Assembly: GCF_001500045.1 (NCBI RefSeq)
Contig: NZ_LQIX01000010.1
Location: forward strand, 1-64,000
Length of the DNA stretch: 64,000 nucleotides
Origin: Mycobacterium sp. GA-1199
Lineage (GTDB): Bacteria > Actinomycetota > Actinomycetes > Mycobacteriales > Mycobacteriaceae
Reading direction: 5' to 3'
Numbering within the stretch: the first letter of the stretch is position 1; every line of letters begins with the position of its first letter. The notes below the pieces were generated by a model that was given only the letters and a program-made list of their open reading frames with translations, was not told the DNA's origin and searched no databases. Positions 26,706 to 37,255 of the stretch are shown piece after piece. The translations under genes and the position numbers were made by a program.

Positions 26706-26735
26706 GCTTACCCGCCGCGAAGCGTGCGGGTAAGC
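26706..26735. terminator. Perfect 10-bp stem-loop between convergent genes
   Basis: GCTTACCCGC and GCGGGTAAGC are perfect inverted arms with a 10-nt loop, located between the convergent gluQ and saccharopine-dehydrogenase-like genes. There is no T-run, so it may be a mycobacterial-type terminator working in both directions. Confidence 0.5.
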
Positions 26736-26745
26736 CACGTTCGCG

Positions 26746-27951
26746 CTAGATGTCTCGGTGTCCCCACGGTGAGCCGTAGGCCGTCAACAGCTCCAGGAAC
26801 GGCACCGCGTCGAAGGCCTCGGGGCCGAGCACACCACTTCCACTCCAGGCGCCGTTTGCCAGGAGTTCGAGTGCGACAACCGGATTGATCGCGGTCTGCC
26901 AAACCACGCATTGATGCCCGTATTCGGCCATCGACCATTCGTTGTCGACGACGTGATACAGGTAGGTCGAGCGCGGGTTGCCGTCCGTGCCCGTCCCCGT
27001 CACCCACAGGCCGGCGCATGTCTTCCCGCGCATCTTCGGCCCGAGGGTGGCCGGATCGGGCAGGCACGCGGCCACCACGTCGCGGGGGCTGACCTCGACG
27101 CCTCCGACACTGACCTTCTCCGTGCGGTCGAGCCCAAGCTTGTGCAGGGTCTTGAGGACGCCGATGAACTCCTCCCCGAGCCCGTACTTGAACGTCGCGC
27201 GTTTGCATTTGACCCAGCGCGGCATCAGCAGCACCTCCTCGTGCTCGACGTTCACACACTCGACCGGGCCGATGCCGTCGGGAAAGTCGAAAACCTCCGG
27301 CTCGCTGAAGGGTTCGGTGGTGAACCAGCCCCGGTCGGCCTCCCAGATCACCGGCGGGTTGAGGCACTCCTCGATGGTGGTCCAGATCGAGAACGACGGC
27401 GCGAAGTCGTAACCATCGACAGTCAGGTTCGACCCGTCGCGGGTGCCGAGCTCGTCGATCTCGGCGAACAGATGGTCGGCGGCGTAGCGCGCGAACACGT
27501 CCGAGAGCCCGGGCTCGACCCCGATGCCGACTAGGGCGAGCCGACCGGCGTCGCGCCAGCGCTGCTCGGCGGCGAACTGCTCGTCGCCGAGCTTGATTCC
27601 GGTGAGCGCGTACGGCTGCTCCGGGTGTCGCTGCGACAGGCTCATCGCCATGTCGAGGTAGTCGGCGCCACCGGCCAACGCGCCCTCGAAGATCGGCATC
27701 ACGAATCGCGGGTCGACGGCGTTCATCACATGGGTGATCCGGTGGGTGCGGATCAACTCGGCGACGGCGTCGGCGGAAGTGGCGTCGATCCGCGCGGAGA
27801 CAAACCGCGCATCGCCGACCGCGTCGGCGGCCCGCCGGGCGCGAGCCTCGTCGTAGTCGGTGACGACCACCGTCTCGAAGAAGTCGCGCCGTGTCGCGAT
27901 CGAGCAGAAGGCCGCGCCCACACCGCCGGCACCGATCAGCAGAATCCGCAT
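26746..27951 (-). CDS. Saccharopine dehydrogenase-like oxidoreductase
   Basis: A 401-residue protein that starts with MRILLIGAGGVGAAFCSIAT, a Rossmann loop, and carries NAVDPRFVMPIFEGALAGGADYLDMAM, as in the saccharopine dehydrogenase/homospermidine synthase-like superfamily. GVEPGLSDVFARYAADHLF is a further family block. Members oxidise lysine-derived or polyamine-derived imines. The exact substrate cannot be told from sequence. It stands alone on the minus strand between gluQ and tgt. Confidence 0.87.
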   Translation of the reverse strand: MRILLIGAGGVGAAFCSIATRRDFFETVVVTDYDEARARRAADAVGDARFVSARIDATSADAVAELIRTHRITHVMNAVDPRFVMPIFEGALAGGADYLDMAMSLSQRHPEQPYALTGIKLGDEQFAAEQRWRDAGRLALVGIGVEPGLSDVFARYAADHLFAEIDELGTRDGSNLTVDGYDFAPSFSIWTTIEECLNPPVIWEADRGWFTTEPFSEPEVFDFPDGIGPVECVNVEHEEVLLMPRWVKCKRATFKYGLGEEFIGVLKTLHKLGLDRTEKVSVGGVEVSPRDVVAACLPDPATLGPKMRGKTCAGLWVTGTGTDGNPRSTYLYHVVDNEWSMAEYGHQCVVWQTAINPVVALELLANGAWSGSGVLGPEAFDAVPFLELLTAYGSPWGHRDI

Positions 27952-28020
27952 GGCCTAGAAAGTACGGGATTCGAGGAGAATCCGACCGCGCAGCGACGGT
28001 TACTGCATCGAAACCGTCGA

Positions 28021-29771
<1,751 letters not shown>

Positions 29772-29889
29772 GCAGGCATTGGGGCAGATGATCAATTTTT
29801 GCCCGAAACGCTGTTGGCGGGTTTGCCGCGAACCATACTGCTTTCTGATGATCCGATCTTGACGGGTCACACACACAAAGGAGAACAGG

Positions 29890-30354
29890 GTGAAGCGTGG
29901 TTTCCTGGTCGCTGTCGGCGGCGCGGCGATCCTCATCGCCAGTCTGTCCGGCTGTTCCTCGGATGACAAGAAGTCCGAAACATCGGGCGAGACATCGACG
30001 GCCGCATCCGCGGAGGGTAAGACCACCGTCACGATCGATGGTCAGGATCAGGCCGTCCAGGGCACCGTGGTGTGCAGCGATATGGGCGGTAACACGAACA
30101 TCGCGATCGGCGACGCGACCACCGGCATTGGTGCCGTCGTCAGCTCCGGTGATGAGCCGACCGTGCAGTCCGTCGGCCTGGGCAACGTCAACGGCGTGAC
30201 GCTGGGCTATCAGAGCGGCGCCGGCCAGGGCGAAGCCAAGGCCGAGAAGGACGGCAAGACTTACAAGATCTCCGGCACCGCGACAGGCGTCGACATGGCC
30301 AACCCGTTGCAGCCGGTCAACAAGCCTTTCGAGATCGAAGTCACCTGCCCGTAG
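29890..30354 (+). CDS. lpqH: 19-kDa lipoprotein antigen LpqH
   Basis: A 154-residue lipoprotein with a near-canonical LpqH signal ([22 protein letters not shown], lipid on C22). A Ser/Thr-rich linker follows that would carry O-mannose in mycobacteria. The core has [31 protein letters not shown] and the C-terminal FEIEVTC. The GTG start has a strong AAGGAGAA site 8 nt upstream. A very strong terminator follows, consistent with high expression. Confidence 0.96.
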   Translation: MKRGFLVAVGGAAILIASLSGCSSDDKKSETSGETSTAASAEGKTTVTIDGQDQAVQGTVVCSDMGGNTNIAIGDATTGIGAVVSSGDEPTVQSVGLGNVNGVTLGYQSGAGQGEAKAEKDGKTYKISGTATGVDMANPLQPVNKPFEIEVTCP

Positions 30355-30377
30355 CCAGGTGATCGAGCGTGAAAGAA

Positions 30378-30409
30378 GGCGGCGCCCCGACAGGGGCGCC
30401 GCCGTTTTT
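30378..30409 (+). terminator. Rho-independent terminator after lpqH
   Basis: GGCGGCGCCCC and GGGGCGCCGCC form an 11-bp perfect stem with a 4-nt loop, followed by GTTTTT. It begins 23 bp after the lpqH stop and also lies at the end of the convergent DUF732 gene. Confidence 0.95.
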
Positions 30410-30747
30410 CATCCGGTGTAGCCGGCCGCCGACTGCCGCAGCTGCCAGATCTGCGCCGGGCACAGCTCGTTGACTGCCTGATTGATCAGGTACATGCCCT
30501 GGTACTTGTCGGCGGTATGGAAGTCGGCGGTCACCTGGTTGACCAGCTCGCCGTAGCTCATCTTGCCCGCCACCCGGTCGCAGATCGTCCTGCCGTAGCC
30601 GATGGCGGCGTCGGCGTTGGGGAAGTTGTATCCCGGTCGCACGTGCACGTTGACCAGATATGCGACCGCGTCGGCGTTTGCCGTCGGAGCGGGGATCATC
30701 GCAGCCGCACCCGCGGCGGCGACCAGGGTAACCATCACCGGCTTCAT
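30409..30747 (-). CDS. Small secreted DUF732 protein
   Basis: A 112-residue protein with a signal peptide (about 1-25, ANA-DA). The mature part fits DUF732: YLVNVHVRPGYNFPNADAAI, GRTICDRV and NELCPAQIWQL, a helical domain with one disulfide (the two cysteines). Function unknown; members are common and secreted in mycobacteria. Confidence 0.88.
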   Translation of the reverse strand: MKPVMVTLVAAAGAAAMIPAPTANADAVAYLVNVHVRPGYNFPNADAAIGYGRTICDRVAGKMSYGELVNQVTADFHTADKYQGMYLINQAVNELCPAQIWQLRQSAAGYTG

Positions 30748-30804
30748 GGCTTAAGAGCCTATTCCGTGTCCACCGTCGACGCGGGGCACTTAGGCTAGCC
30801 ACCT

Positions 30805-31176
30805 ATGAGGCTCATGGCTGCAGGCGCGCTCGCGTGCGGATTCGTCGCCGCACCACTGATGACCGCCGCGAATGCGCCGGCGTCGCCCGGCTACTGCGAC
30901 GGCGCCGACTGTGTTCCCTACGTCGACCGCAGCGCGGTGGAGGGCACGCACTGCGTGCAGAACACCCGCTACAACTTCGGAATCGACGCTTCAGGCAACA
31001 CTCTGGCGTGCAACTCGCGCAGCACCTGGGTCTCGTCGCCTCCGCTGGTCGGTGTCCGCACCAACCGTCTGCCGTGCGGTGACGCGACCGGGGTGGCCCA
31101 GACCCCCGACGGCATTCCGCTGAGCTGCAAGGGCGGGGCGTGGACGCCCGACTACCAGGTGATCTTCTACGGCTGA
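30805..31176 (+). CDS. Small secreted cysteine-containing protein of unknown function
   Basis: A 123-residue protein with a signal peptide (about 1-26). The mature part has six cysteines (CDGADC, HC, LAC, LPC, LSC), probably three disulfides. A TRYNFGIDASGNTLAC segment resembles many small actinobacterial exported proteins. Bases 31177-31338 after it hold no gene. Confidence 0.8.
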   Translation: MRLMAAGALACGFVAAPLMTAANAPASPGYCDGADCVPYVDRSAVEGTHCVQNTRYNFGIDASGNTLACNSRSTWVSSPPLVGVRTNRLPCGDATGVAQTPDGIPLSCKGGAWTPDYQVIFYG

Positions 31177-31338
31177 CGCTCGGCACGCGCCGTAGGCGAA
31201 AGTCTCGGCATCGTCACCGGTTTCGGAGAGCCTGCCGTCGTCGTTCCCGGTGTGATCTGCGCCTCGCTATTGTTTTGAGACCCAACGCGTGTGCGTGGAT
31301 GCGTGAGGAATCGGGGCAAGCGGGGTACAACCACGGGC

Positions 31339-31788
31339 GTGGTGATCGATGTGCGTCTGCGACCGGCAGACCCTCTGCGGATCGAGGTCCCGGCCACCGC
31401 AGATCGACTGGCACAGATTCGTCGCAATCTCCTCGGATGGATGGAACCGATCGGCGTGCCCGACGTGGTGGGCGCCGATATCGTGCTCGCGGTCAACGAG
31501 GCCGCCACCAACTGCGTCGAACACGCCTACCAGGACTGCTCCGACGGTGTGATGGTGGTCGAAGCCAGCGTCGAGGACGGGCGGATAGTGGTCTGTATCT
31601 CCGATCACGGGCAGTGGCGAACCCCGAGCACGGAGCCGACGACCCGCGGGCGCGGCCTGCCGATCATCCGCGCGGTGGGCGACGGCGTGGAGGTCAGGCG
31701 ATCAACGTCGGGCACCACCGTGCGCATCGACTTCGACATGTCCGACACCGATGACCGCGGTCAAGAATTGGGCAGCCGAACCACCTGA
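31339..31788 (+). CDS. RsbW/SpoIIAB-like ATP-binding anti-sigma or regulatory kinase
   Basis: A 149-residue GHKL ATPase. The N box is NEAATNCVEHAYQ, the G1 box DHGQW and the G2 box RGRGLPIIRAVGD; there is no phosphoacceptor domain. This is the HATPase_c_2 layout of partner-switch kinases that bind a sigma factor or its antagonist. It begins with tandem GTG codons (31339, 31342). Its 3' end overlaps the convergent response-regulator gene by 28 bp. A PP2C phosphatase, the usual opposing enzyme, is encoded 2 kb away. The target is unknown, and no sigma or STAS gene is present nearby. Confidence 0.87.
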   Translation: MVIDVRLRPADPLRIEVPATADRLAQIRRNLLGWMEPIGVPDVVGADIVLAVNEAATNCVEHAYQDCSDGVMVVEASVEDGRIVVCISDHGQWRTPSTEPTTRGRGLPIIRAVGDGVEVRRSTSGTTVRIDFDMSDTDDRGQELGSRTT

Positions 31789-32201
31789 ACGAAGAACTCG
31801 TCGATCTGGCGGACGGCGTTCATGAATTGGTCCAGATCGACGGGCTTGGTGACGTACGCGTTGGCGTGGAGCTTGTAGCTGCGCAGGATGTCTTCCTCTG
31901 CCGACGAAGTGGTGAGCACCACGACGGGGATGTGGCTGAGGTCTGCGTCGGACTTGATCTGCTCGAGCAATTGTCTGCCGTCGTATTTCGGCAGGTTCAA
32001 ATCGAGCAGGATCAGGTCGGGGCGCGGCGCGTCGGCGTACTTGCCTCGGCGGTAGAGGAAGTCGAGCCCCTCCTCGCCGTCGTGCGCGACGTGCAGGGTG
32101 TTCTTGATCTTGTTGTGCTCGAAAGCTTCTCGGGTGATCAGTTCGTCACCCGGGTCGTCCTCGACGAGCAACACGTCGATCGCCCGGCCGTCCAGTGTCA
32201 T
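31761..32201 (-). CDS. Single-domain response regulator (Rcp1-like)
   Basis: A 146-residue receiver-only protein: acidic D15/D16 (LVEDDPGDE), phosphoacceptor D67 (LILLDLNLPKYDG), TTSSAEEDI and the switch lysine in VTKPVDL. There is no output domain. The LNLPKYDGRQLLEQIK form is typical of the small regulators paired with phytochrome-type histidine kinases. Its ATG overlaps the kinase stop (ATGA). It is the third gene of an operon with the phosphatase and the kinase. Confidence 0.94.
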   Translation of the reverse strand: MTLDGRAIDVLLVEDDPGDELITREAFEHNKIKNTLHVAHDGEEGLDFLYRRGKYADAPRPDLILLDLNLPKYDGRQLLEQIKSDADLSHIPVVVLTTSSAEEDILRSYKLHANAYVTKPVDLDQFMNAVRQIDEFFVQVVRLPNS

Positions 32202-33769
32202 GCAGTTGATCCTTCCATTTCGGCCTCGACGGGGTCGTCGACGACGCAGGGAATGGTGAAGCGGAACCTGGTGCCCTCGGCGTGGCCGGTGTCGATCCAG
32301 ATGTTACCGCCGTGGTGCTCGACAATCTTCTTGCACAGCGCGAGGCCGATCCCCGTTCCGGTGTAGACCTCGCGGCCGTGCAGCCGCTGAAAGATCACGA
32401 AGACCTTCTCGGCGAACTCCTCGGGTATGCCGATCCCGTTGTCGGTGACCGTGAACACCCAGGAGCCCTCACGTGTGCCGTCGCCGACCGCGCAGTCGAT
32501 GACGATTCGCGGCGTGGCGTCGGGTCTGCGAAACTTCACCGCGTTGCCGATCAGGTTCTGCCACAGCATCGTCAGCAGCGTCGGGTCGCCCTTGACGGTG
32601 GGCAGCGGCTCTCCCGTACGGACCACCTCGGCGCCCGATTCCTCGATCGAGGCGGCCAGGTTCTCGATCGCGTCGGCCAGCACGGCATCGAGGTCGACGT
32701 CGGTTTCGGTCGCGCTGAGCCTGCCGACGCGGGAGAACGTGAGCAGGTCGTTGATCAGCACCTGCATGCGCTTGGCGCCGTCGACCGCGAAGCGGATGTA
32801 TTCGACGCCGCGCTCGTCGAGCTTGTCGCCGTAGCGCTTCTCGATCAGCTGGCAAAACGAGGCCACCTTGCGCAGCGGCTCCTGCAGGTCGTGTGACGCG
32901 ACATAGGCGAACTGTTCCAGTTCGGCGTTCGACCGTTGCAGTTCCAGCGCCTGCTCGCCGAGCTGCTCCCTGGCCGACCGCGACGCCGCCAGCTCGTCGA
33001 CGATGCGTTGCCTCATGTCCTCCACATCCGACGCGATGGCTTGGATGTCGCGCGGGCCGTTCACCGAGATCTTCTCGTCGAAGTTGCCCTCGGTGATCCT
33101 GCGGCACGCCGCAGCCAGCCGCTCCAGTGGCCGCGTGACGGCCTTGCGGACCAGCACCGCGAGCACAATCCCCGCGACGAGGAACGCCACGACGATCGCG
33201 ATCAACAGCGTGTCTCGCCAGGTCTGAACCGAGGCGAGCTCGTCGACCGCATCCTGGCGGGCCTGTGCCAGATCGCGGTTCTGAGCGTCGAACAGCACGC
33301 GCAGCTCGTCGAACCCCTCTTTTCCCCGCTGGGCGGTGGCGGCGTCCAGAACCTTCGGCACCCCGGGTGTCACCGAGGCGATCAGCGGGTCGGCGTAGGT
33401 CGAGCGCCACTCGGCCGCGGCGTTTTCGATCGCCTCCAGGTCGCCGAGGAGCTTCTCCCGGTGGCCGATCCCGTCGCGGATCTGGCGCGCCGCCTCATTT
33501 TGGACCTGCTGGCCCTCGAAGTAGGGGTCGAGGAATTGGAGATCGGCGGCGATGGCATATCCGCGGACGGCCGTCTCCTGGTCGCGTAGGGCCGCCTGCA
33601 GTTGATAGGCCGCCACGCGGGCGGGCTGGATGCCCAGGTTCAGCTCGCGCGAGACTTCGTCGGTCCGGTTCAACAGCAGGGCGCCGACGATCGCGCCACC
33701 GATGACCACCACGCCCATCAAGGACAGCACGAGATTCTGCCAGCCCTGAACCGTCAGGCGTGCTCTCAT
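32198..33769 (-). CDS. Membrane sensor histidine kinase with CHASE3-like and HAMP domains
   Basis: A 523-residue kinase. TM1 is at about 13-34. An extracytoplasmic helical CHASE3-like domain follows (about 36-185, with ALRDQETAVRGYAIA). TM2 is at about 187-207 and HAMP at about 208-260. The HisKA box has H293 (YVASHDLQEPLRKV). The ATPase has NLIGNAVKFR, DNGIGIP and GTGIGLALCKK. CHASE3 domains sense unknown external signals. Start and stop both overlap their neighbours by 4 nt, so the operon is translationally coupled. The output goes to the single-domain regulator, or to the receiver of the PP2C protein. Confidence 0.94.
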   Translation of the reverse strand: MRARLTVQGWQNLVLSLMGVVVIGGAIVGALLLNRTDEVSRELNLGIQPARVAAYQLQAALRDQETAVRGYAIAADLQFLDPYFEGQQVQNEAARQIRDGIGHREKLLGDLEAIENAAAEWRSTYADPLIASVTPGVPKVLDAATAQRGKEGFDELRVLFDAQNRDLAQARQDAVDELASVQTWRDTLLIAIVVAFLVAGIVLAVLVRKAVTRPLERLAAACRRITEGNFDEKISVNGPRDIQAIASDVEDMRQRIVDELAASRSAREQLGEQALELQRSNAELEQFAYVASHDLQEPLRKVASFCQLIEKRYGDKLDERGVEYIRFAVDGAKRMQVLINDLLTFSRVGRLSATETDVDLDAVLADAIENLAASIEESGAEVVRTGEPLPTVKGDPTLLTMLWQNLIGNAVKFRRPDATPRIVIDCAVGDGTREGSWVFTVTDNGIGIPEEFAEKVFVIFQRLHGREVYTGTGIGLALCKKIVEHHGGNIWIDTGHAEGTRFRFTIPCVVDDPVEAEMEGSTA

Positions 33770-34977
33770 CCGGTGAGTGTCCGCTCCACCCGCACCACCG
33801 CGATGTCGTCGCTGATGCCGCCGACCGATTGCGCGCGGCGCTCGACGTCGTCGATCAGGGCGGTGACGAACTCGCGACCGGGAAGGTGCGCGTAGCCCCT
33901 GGCCACTTCGAGCAGTCCCGCCTCGCCGAGGCGTTCGGTTCCGCGACCGGAGCGACCCTCGAACAATCCGTCGGTCAGCAGCACCAGGCCGTACCCCGGC
34001 GGCAGTTCGAAGAGGTTCAGCGGCCACTCGTGGCCGTACAGACCGAGCGCAGGGCCGACCCGCGGTTCGAGCCACTCCACGGTGTTCTTTCCGTGCAACA
34101 ACATGCCCGGATGACCGGCCGAGACGACGTTGAAGCTGAGGTTGTCCGTGGACATCGCGACGCTGATCACCGTCGCGAAGATGCTCGATCCCGGCCGTTC
34201 GGTGCTCAGGATCCGTTCCAACTGGCGCATGCGTTCGTTGCCCCGCAACCCGGCGAACGTCAGCGCGCGCCAGCCGATCCGCAGCGCCACGCCGAGCGCT
34301 GCCTCGTCGGGTCCGTGTCCGGCCACGTCACCGACCATCACGTGCAGTGTGCGGTCGGGCGTCTGCACGAAGTCGTAGAAGTCACCGCCGAGAAGTGCGT
34401 GCTGACGGCTGGGCCGGTACTCGGCGACGATGTCGATTCCGGGTTGGTCCAAGAGCAGCGGCGACGGCAGGAGGCCACGTTCGAGGCGAGCGTTTTCCAT
34501 CGCGCGCAGCTCGCTGGCGTGCAATTCCACCGATGTCAGCTCCGCGCGTTTACGCTCCACCGCGTAGAGCAGCGCGCGACGGAGCGTCTCGGGTTCGACA
34601 CGACCCTTGACGAGGTAGTCCTGGGCGCCGGCGGCGACGGCCGAGATGCCGAAGTGCTCGTCGTTGAGGCCGGTCAACACGACGATCGGCATCGTGATGT
34701 CGCGCCTGGCCACGCGGTCGAGGGCCTTGATGCCGTCGGCGTCGGGAAGGTTCAAATCCAGCAGCACGCAGTCGGGGCGGGAAACCTCGAGATGCTGTTC
34801 GGCGTCCTCCATCGAGGGTGCCCACACGACGCTGATGTTGGCGTCGGCGTCGGCGATCAACTCCTCGACCAGGATGGCGTCACCGCGGTCGTCCTCGACA
34901 AGCAGCACCGAAAAAGGGCGAAGCCGAGCACTACCACCGGCCGAGGCCGAGGGGTCCTGGTCATGAAGCGCGCGCAT
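33766..34977 (-). CDS. Receiver-linked PP2C phosphatase (RsbU/RssB-like)
   Basis: A 403-residue protein. The receiver domain is at about 22-140 (LVEDDRGD, phosphoacceptor D74 in VLLDLNLPDADG, DYLVKG). A helical linker follows, then a PPM/SpoIIE phosphatase domain with LLGGDFYDF, VGDVAGHG, LLTDGLFEGR and GGISDDIAVV, supplying the metal aspartates. Such proteins dephosphorylate STAS anti-anti-sigma proteins. It is the first gene of the operon, upstream of the histidine kinase. With the RsbW-like protein at 31339 it completes a likely partner-switch circuit. Confidence 0.94.
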   Translation of the reverse strand: MRALHDQDPSASAGGSARLRPFSVLLVEDDRGDAILVEELIADADANISVVWAPSMEDAEQHLEVSRPDCVLLDLNLPDADGIKALDRVARRDITMPIVVLTGLNDEHFGISAVAAGAQDYLVKGRVEPETLRRALLYAVERKRAELTSVELHASELRAMENARLERGLLPSPLLLDQPGIDIVAEYRPSRQHALLGGDFYDFVQTPDRTLHVMVGDVAGHGPDEAALGVALRIGWRALTFAGLRGNERMRQLERILSTERPGSSIFATVISVAMSTDNLSFNVVSAGHPGMLLHGKNTVEWLEPRVGPALGLYGHEWPLNLFELPPGYGLVLLTDGLFEGRSGRGTERLGEAGLLEVARGYAHLPGREFVTALIDDVERRAQSVGGISDDIAVVRVERTLTG

Positions 34978-35065
34978 ATACCAATTCTCTCGGTTTGGTC
35001 ACCGCGGTCGCCTCGACCTCTGCTTCAGTGACAGATCCTGACAATAGTGCCTGAATCGTTGTGGC

Positions 35066-35152
35066 GGTGGCGGAGGGATTTGAACCCTCGGACGGGGGTT
35101 ACCCGTCACACGCTTTCGAGGCGTGCTCCTTAGGCCGCTCGGACACGCCACC
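35066..35152 (-). tRNA. tRNA-Ser (anticodon CGA)
   Basis: An 87-nt class II tRNA on the minus strand. The acceptor is GGTGGCG/CGCCACC, the anticodon loop CTCGAAA in stem CACGC/GCGTG gives CGA, and the variable arm is long (GACGGG..CCCGTC). The T-loop is GGTTCAAATCC. It reads UCG. CCA is not encoded. Confidence 0.96.
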
Positions 35153-35181
35153 GTGTGGCAGCTTACCGGGCGCGCACCGGT

Positions 35182-35643
35182 CTACTCCAATCGCTGCCGG
35201 GAGAAGAACGCCTCCAGCGGCGCCGCGCATTCGTCGGCCAGCACACCGCCGCGCACCTGGGGGCGGTGTGTCAGGCGCCTGTCGCGCACCACATCCCATA
35301 GCGACCCGACGGCCCCGGTCTTGGGTTCCCAGGCGCCGAACACCACCCGCGCCACCCGCGCCATCACCAACGCGCCGGCGCACATGGTGCAGGGTTCGAC
35401 GGTGACCGCCAGGGTGGTCCCCTCCAACCGCCAGCCGTCTCCCAGCACCGCCGCGGCGGCCCGGATCGCGAGGATCTCCGCGTGCGCGGTGGGGTCGCCG
35501 AGGGCTTCGCGCTCATTGGCGGCGCGGGCGAGTTCGGTGCCGTCGGCTGAGACGACGACCGCCCCGATCGGCACGTCGCGCGGACCTGCGGTGCGGGCAG
35601 CCGCGAGGGCTGCGCGGATCAGCGCCTCATCATCGGGGGTCAT
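35182..35643 (-). CDS. tadA: tRNA-specific adenosine deaminase
   Basis: A 153-residue zinc deaminase of the CDA fold. Metal and catalytic residues are H54 and E56 (PTAHAEI) plus C84 and C87 (EPCTMCAGA). TadA converts A34 to inosine in tRNA-Arg(ACG), whose gene is in this window. Homologue of Rv3752c. It follows its partner gene by 16 bp on the same strand. Confidence 0.96.
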   Translation of the reverse strand: MTPDDEALIRAALAAARTAGPRDVPIGAVVVSADGTELARAANEREALGDPTAHAEILAIRAAAAVLGDGWRLEGTTLAVTVEPCTMCAGALVMARVARVVFGAWEPKTGAVGSLWDVVRDRRLTHRPQVRGGVLADECAAPLEAFFSRQRLE

Positions 35644-35659
35644 CGGGGACCGTGCGCAA

Positions 35660-36181
35660 TCACCGACCCATGCGGTCGAGTACTGCCGACAACTCGTCGG
35701 CGAAGCCCATCTCGCGCGCGATGCGGCCGAGTTGTTCGTCGGCGTAGAGGTCGGATTCGTCGAGAATCACGCCGAGCACGGCCTCGGGCAGCCCGATGTC
35801 GGAGAGCAGACCCAGGTCGCCCTCCTCGAACGGTTCGGCCTCCTCGAGTTCCTCGGGCTCGATGTCGGCGTCGAGCATCTCCAATGCCTCCGCCGCGATG
35901 TCGTAATCCAGCGCGGCGGTGGCATCCGACAGGAACAGCCGTGCCCCCGAGGGGGCGGGCCGCACGATGACGAAGAACTCGTCGTCGATGTCCAGCAGCC
36001 CGAAGACCGCTCCGGCACTGCGGATTTCGCGCAGCTCCCGCTCCGCGTCGGTGAGACTGGTCAGGGCAGCCTTGTGCATCGGCGCGCATCGCCACTTGCC
36101 GTCCTCGCGGACGACAGCGACGCCGAAGCCGTCGGGAGTGTCCGTGGACTGCTCCCGCGCCTGTGCACGCTGTGCTCCCAT
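35660..36181 (-). CDS. tRNA adenosine deaminase-associated protein (Rv3753c homologue)
   Basis: A 173-residue acidic protein. [66 protein letters not shown] and DLYADEQL are the conserved actinobacterial blocks. It always pairs with tadA, as here. It has no catalytic motif that I can see; a chaperone or specificity factor for TadA is a guess. ATG 36181 is supported by the conserved MGA(Q/A)R start. Confidence 0.9.
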   Translation of the reverse strand: MGAQRAQAREQSTDTPDGFGVAVVREDGKWRCAPMHKAALTSLTDAERELREIRSAGAVFGLLDIDDEFFVIVRPAPSGARLFLSDATAALDYDIAAEALEMLDADIEPEELEEAEPFEEGDLGLLSDIGLPEAVLGVILDESDLYADEQLGRIAREMGFADELSAVLDRMGR

Positions 36182-36231
36182 GTCGGCCTACGGTAGTCGC
36201 CGACCATGTCGTTTTCCATGCCCATTTGCAT
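36061..36231 (-). CDS. Possible 56-residue ORF with strong Shine-Dalgarno overlapping the Rv3753c start
   Basis: On the minus strand AAAGGAGGGGTGAGGGC precedes ATG 36231. The reading begins [20 protein letters not shown] and runs out of frame into the first third of the Rv3753c homologue. The ribosome site is stronger than that of the annotated gene. It may be a leader peptide or merely the mRNA leader of the main gene. The coding sequence has no recognisable domain. Confidence 0.25.
   Translation of the reverse strand: MQMGMENDMVGDYRRPTWEHSVHRRGSSPRTLPTASASLSSARTASGDARRCTRLP
36182..36204. promoter_or_regulatory. Inverted repeat next to the Rv3753c start
   Basis: GTCGGC-N11-GCCGAC, with an inner CTACGGTAG palindrome, ends directly at the Rv3753c ATG. 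It could hide that gene's start in a hairpin or bind a regulator between it and tyrA. Confidence 0.4.
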
Positions 36232-36295
36232 GCCCTCACCCCTCCTTTCCGCTCCTGACGTCGGGCGATGGCACCCGATATGCCAACCTTGGGAG

Positions 36296-37255
36296 GTGAC
36301 CAACACCCCGATTTGCGTGCTCGGCCTCGGGCTGATCGGCGGCTCGGTCATGCGCGCCGCAGCGGCCGCCGGACGCGAGGTGTACGGCTACAACCGGTCA
36401 CTGGAGGGCGTGGCGGCCGCGACTGGCGACGGGTTCGACGCCACCGAGGACCTCGACGCCGTGCTGAAGCGGGCGGCGGCCGACAACGCCCTGATCGTGC
36501 TGGCGGTGCCGGTACCAGCTCTGGGCCAGATGCTCGGCCACATCCGCGACACCGCCCCGGAATGTCCGCTGACCGACGTGACGAGCGTGAAAACCGCTGT
36601 GCTGCAGGAGGTCCAGACATACGATCTGCTGGAGCGATTCGTCGGCGGTCACCCGATGGCGGGCACCGCGCACTCGGGTTGGGCGGCAGGCAACGCGCGG
36701 TTGTTCGTCGACGCGCCGTGGGTCATCTCCGTCGACGATCATGTCGACCCGCAGGTCTGGACGCTGGTCATGAACCTGGCGCTGGACTGCGGCGCGTTCG
36801 TCGTCCCGGCCCGCTCGGACGAACACGATGCGGCCGCCGCGACGATCTCCCATCTGCCCCACCTGCTGGCCGAAGCGCTCGCCGCCACCGCCGGTGAGGT
36901 GCCGCTGGCGTTCGCGCTGGCGGCCGGGTCGTTTCGCGACGGCACCCGCGTGGCCGCCACCGCACCGGACCTGGTGCGTGCGATGTGCGAAGCCAACGCC
37001 GACGAACTGCTGCCGGTGTTGGACCGCACGCTCGAGCTGCTCTCCACTGCCCGCGATGCACTCGCCGCGCACGACCCGCTGACCGAACTCGTCGACTCCG
37101 GGCACGCCGCCCGGACTCGCTATGACAACTTCGGCAGGCCCGAGATCGTCACGATCGTCGTCGGCGAAGAGCGGTGGCGCGAGGAGCTGGCCGCGGCCGG
37201 CCGCGCCGGCGGGGTGATCAGATCCGCTCTGCCAACCCCGGGTAGTCGAGGATGA
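36296..37255 (+). CDS. tyrA: Prephenate dehydrogenase
   Basis: A 319-residue enzyme converting prephenate to 4-hydroxyphenylpyruvate with NAD(P), for tyrosine synthesis. [15 protein letters not shown] is the Rossmann loop. [24 protein letters not shown] and [14 protein letters not shown] are TyrA signatures containing the catalytic histidines. There is no ACT domain. The GTG start at 36296 overlaps its own GGGAGG stretch; [10 protein letters not shown] is the conserved beginning. The last 38 bp overlap the convergent glycolipid-binding gene. Confidence 0.95.
   Translation: MTNTPICVLGLGLIGGSVMRAAAAAGREVYGYNRSLEGVAAATGDGFDATEDLDAVLKRAAADNALIVLAVPVPALGQMLGHIRDTAPECPLTDVTSVKTAVLQEVQTYDLLERFVGGHPMAGTAHSGWAAGNARLFVDAPWVISVDDHVDPQVWTLVMNLALDCGAFVVPARSDEHDAAAATISHLPHLLAEALAATAGEVPLAFALAAGSFRDGTRVAATAPDLVRAMCEANADELLPVLDRTLELLSTARDALAAHDPLTELVDSGHAARTRYDNFGRPEIVTIVVGEERWREELAAAGRAGGVIRSALPTPGSRG

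Noticed and set aside
29814..29839. Possible -35/-10 pair (TTGGCG and CATACT) before lpqH
   Set aside because: The spacing is 14 bp and the -10 match is poor; too weak to annotate.
31270..31330. Possible SigF-type promoter (GTTTT at about 31272 and GGGTA at about 31323) before the RsbW-like gene
   Set aside because: The spacing of about 45 bp is far from the 15-17 bp needed.
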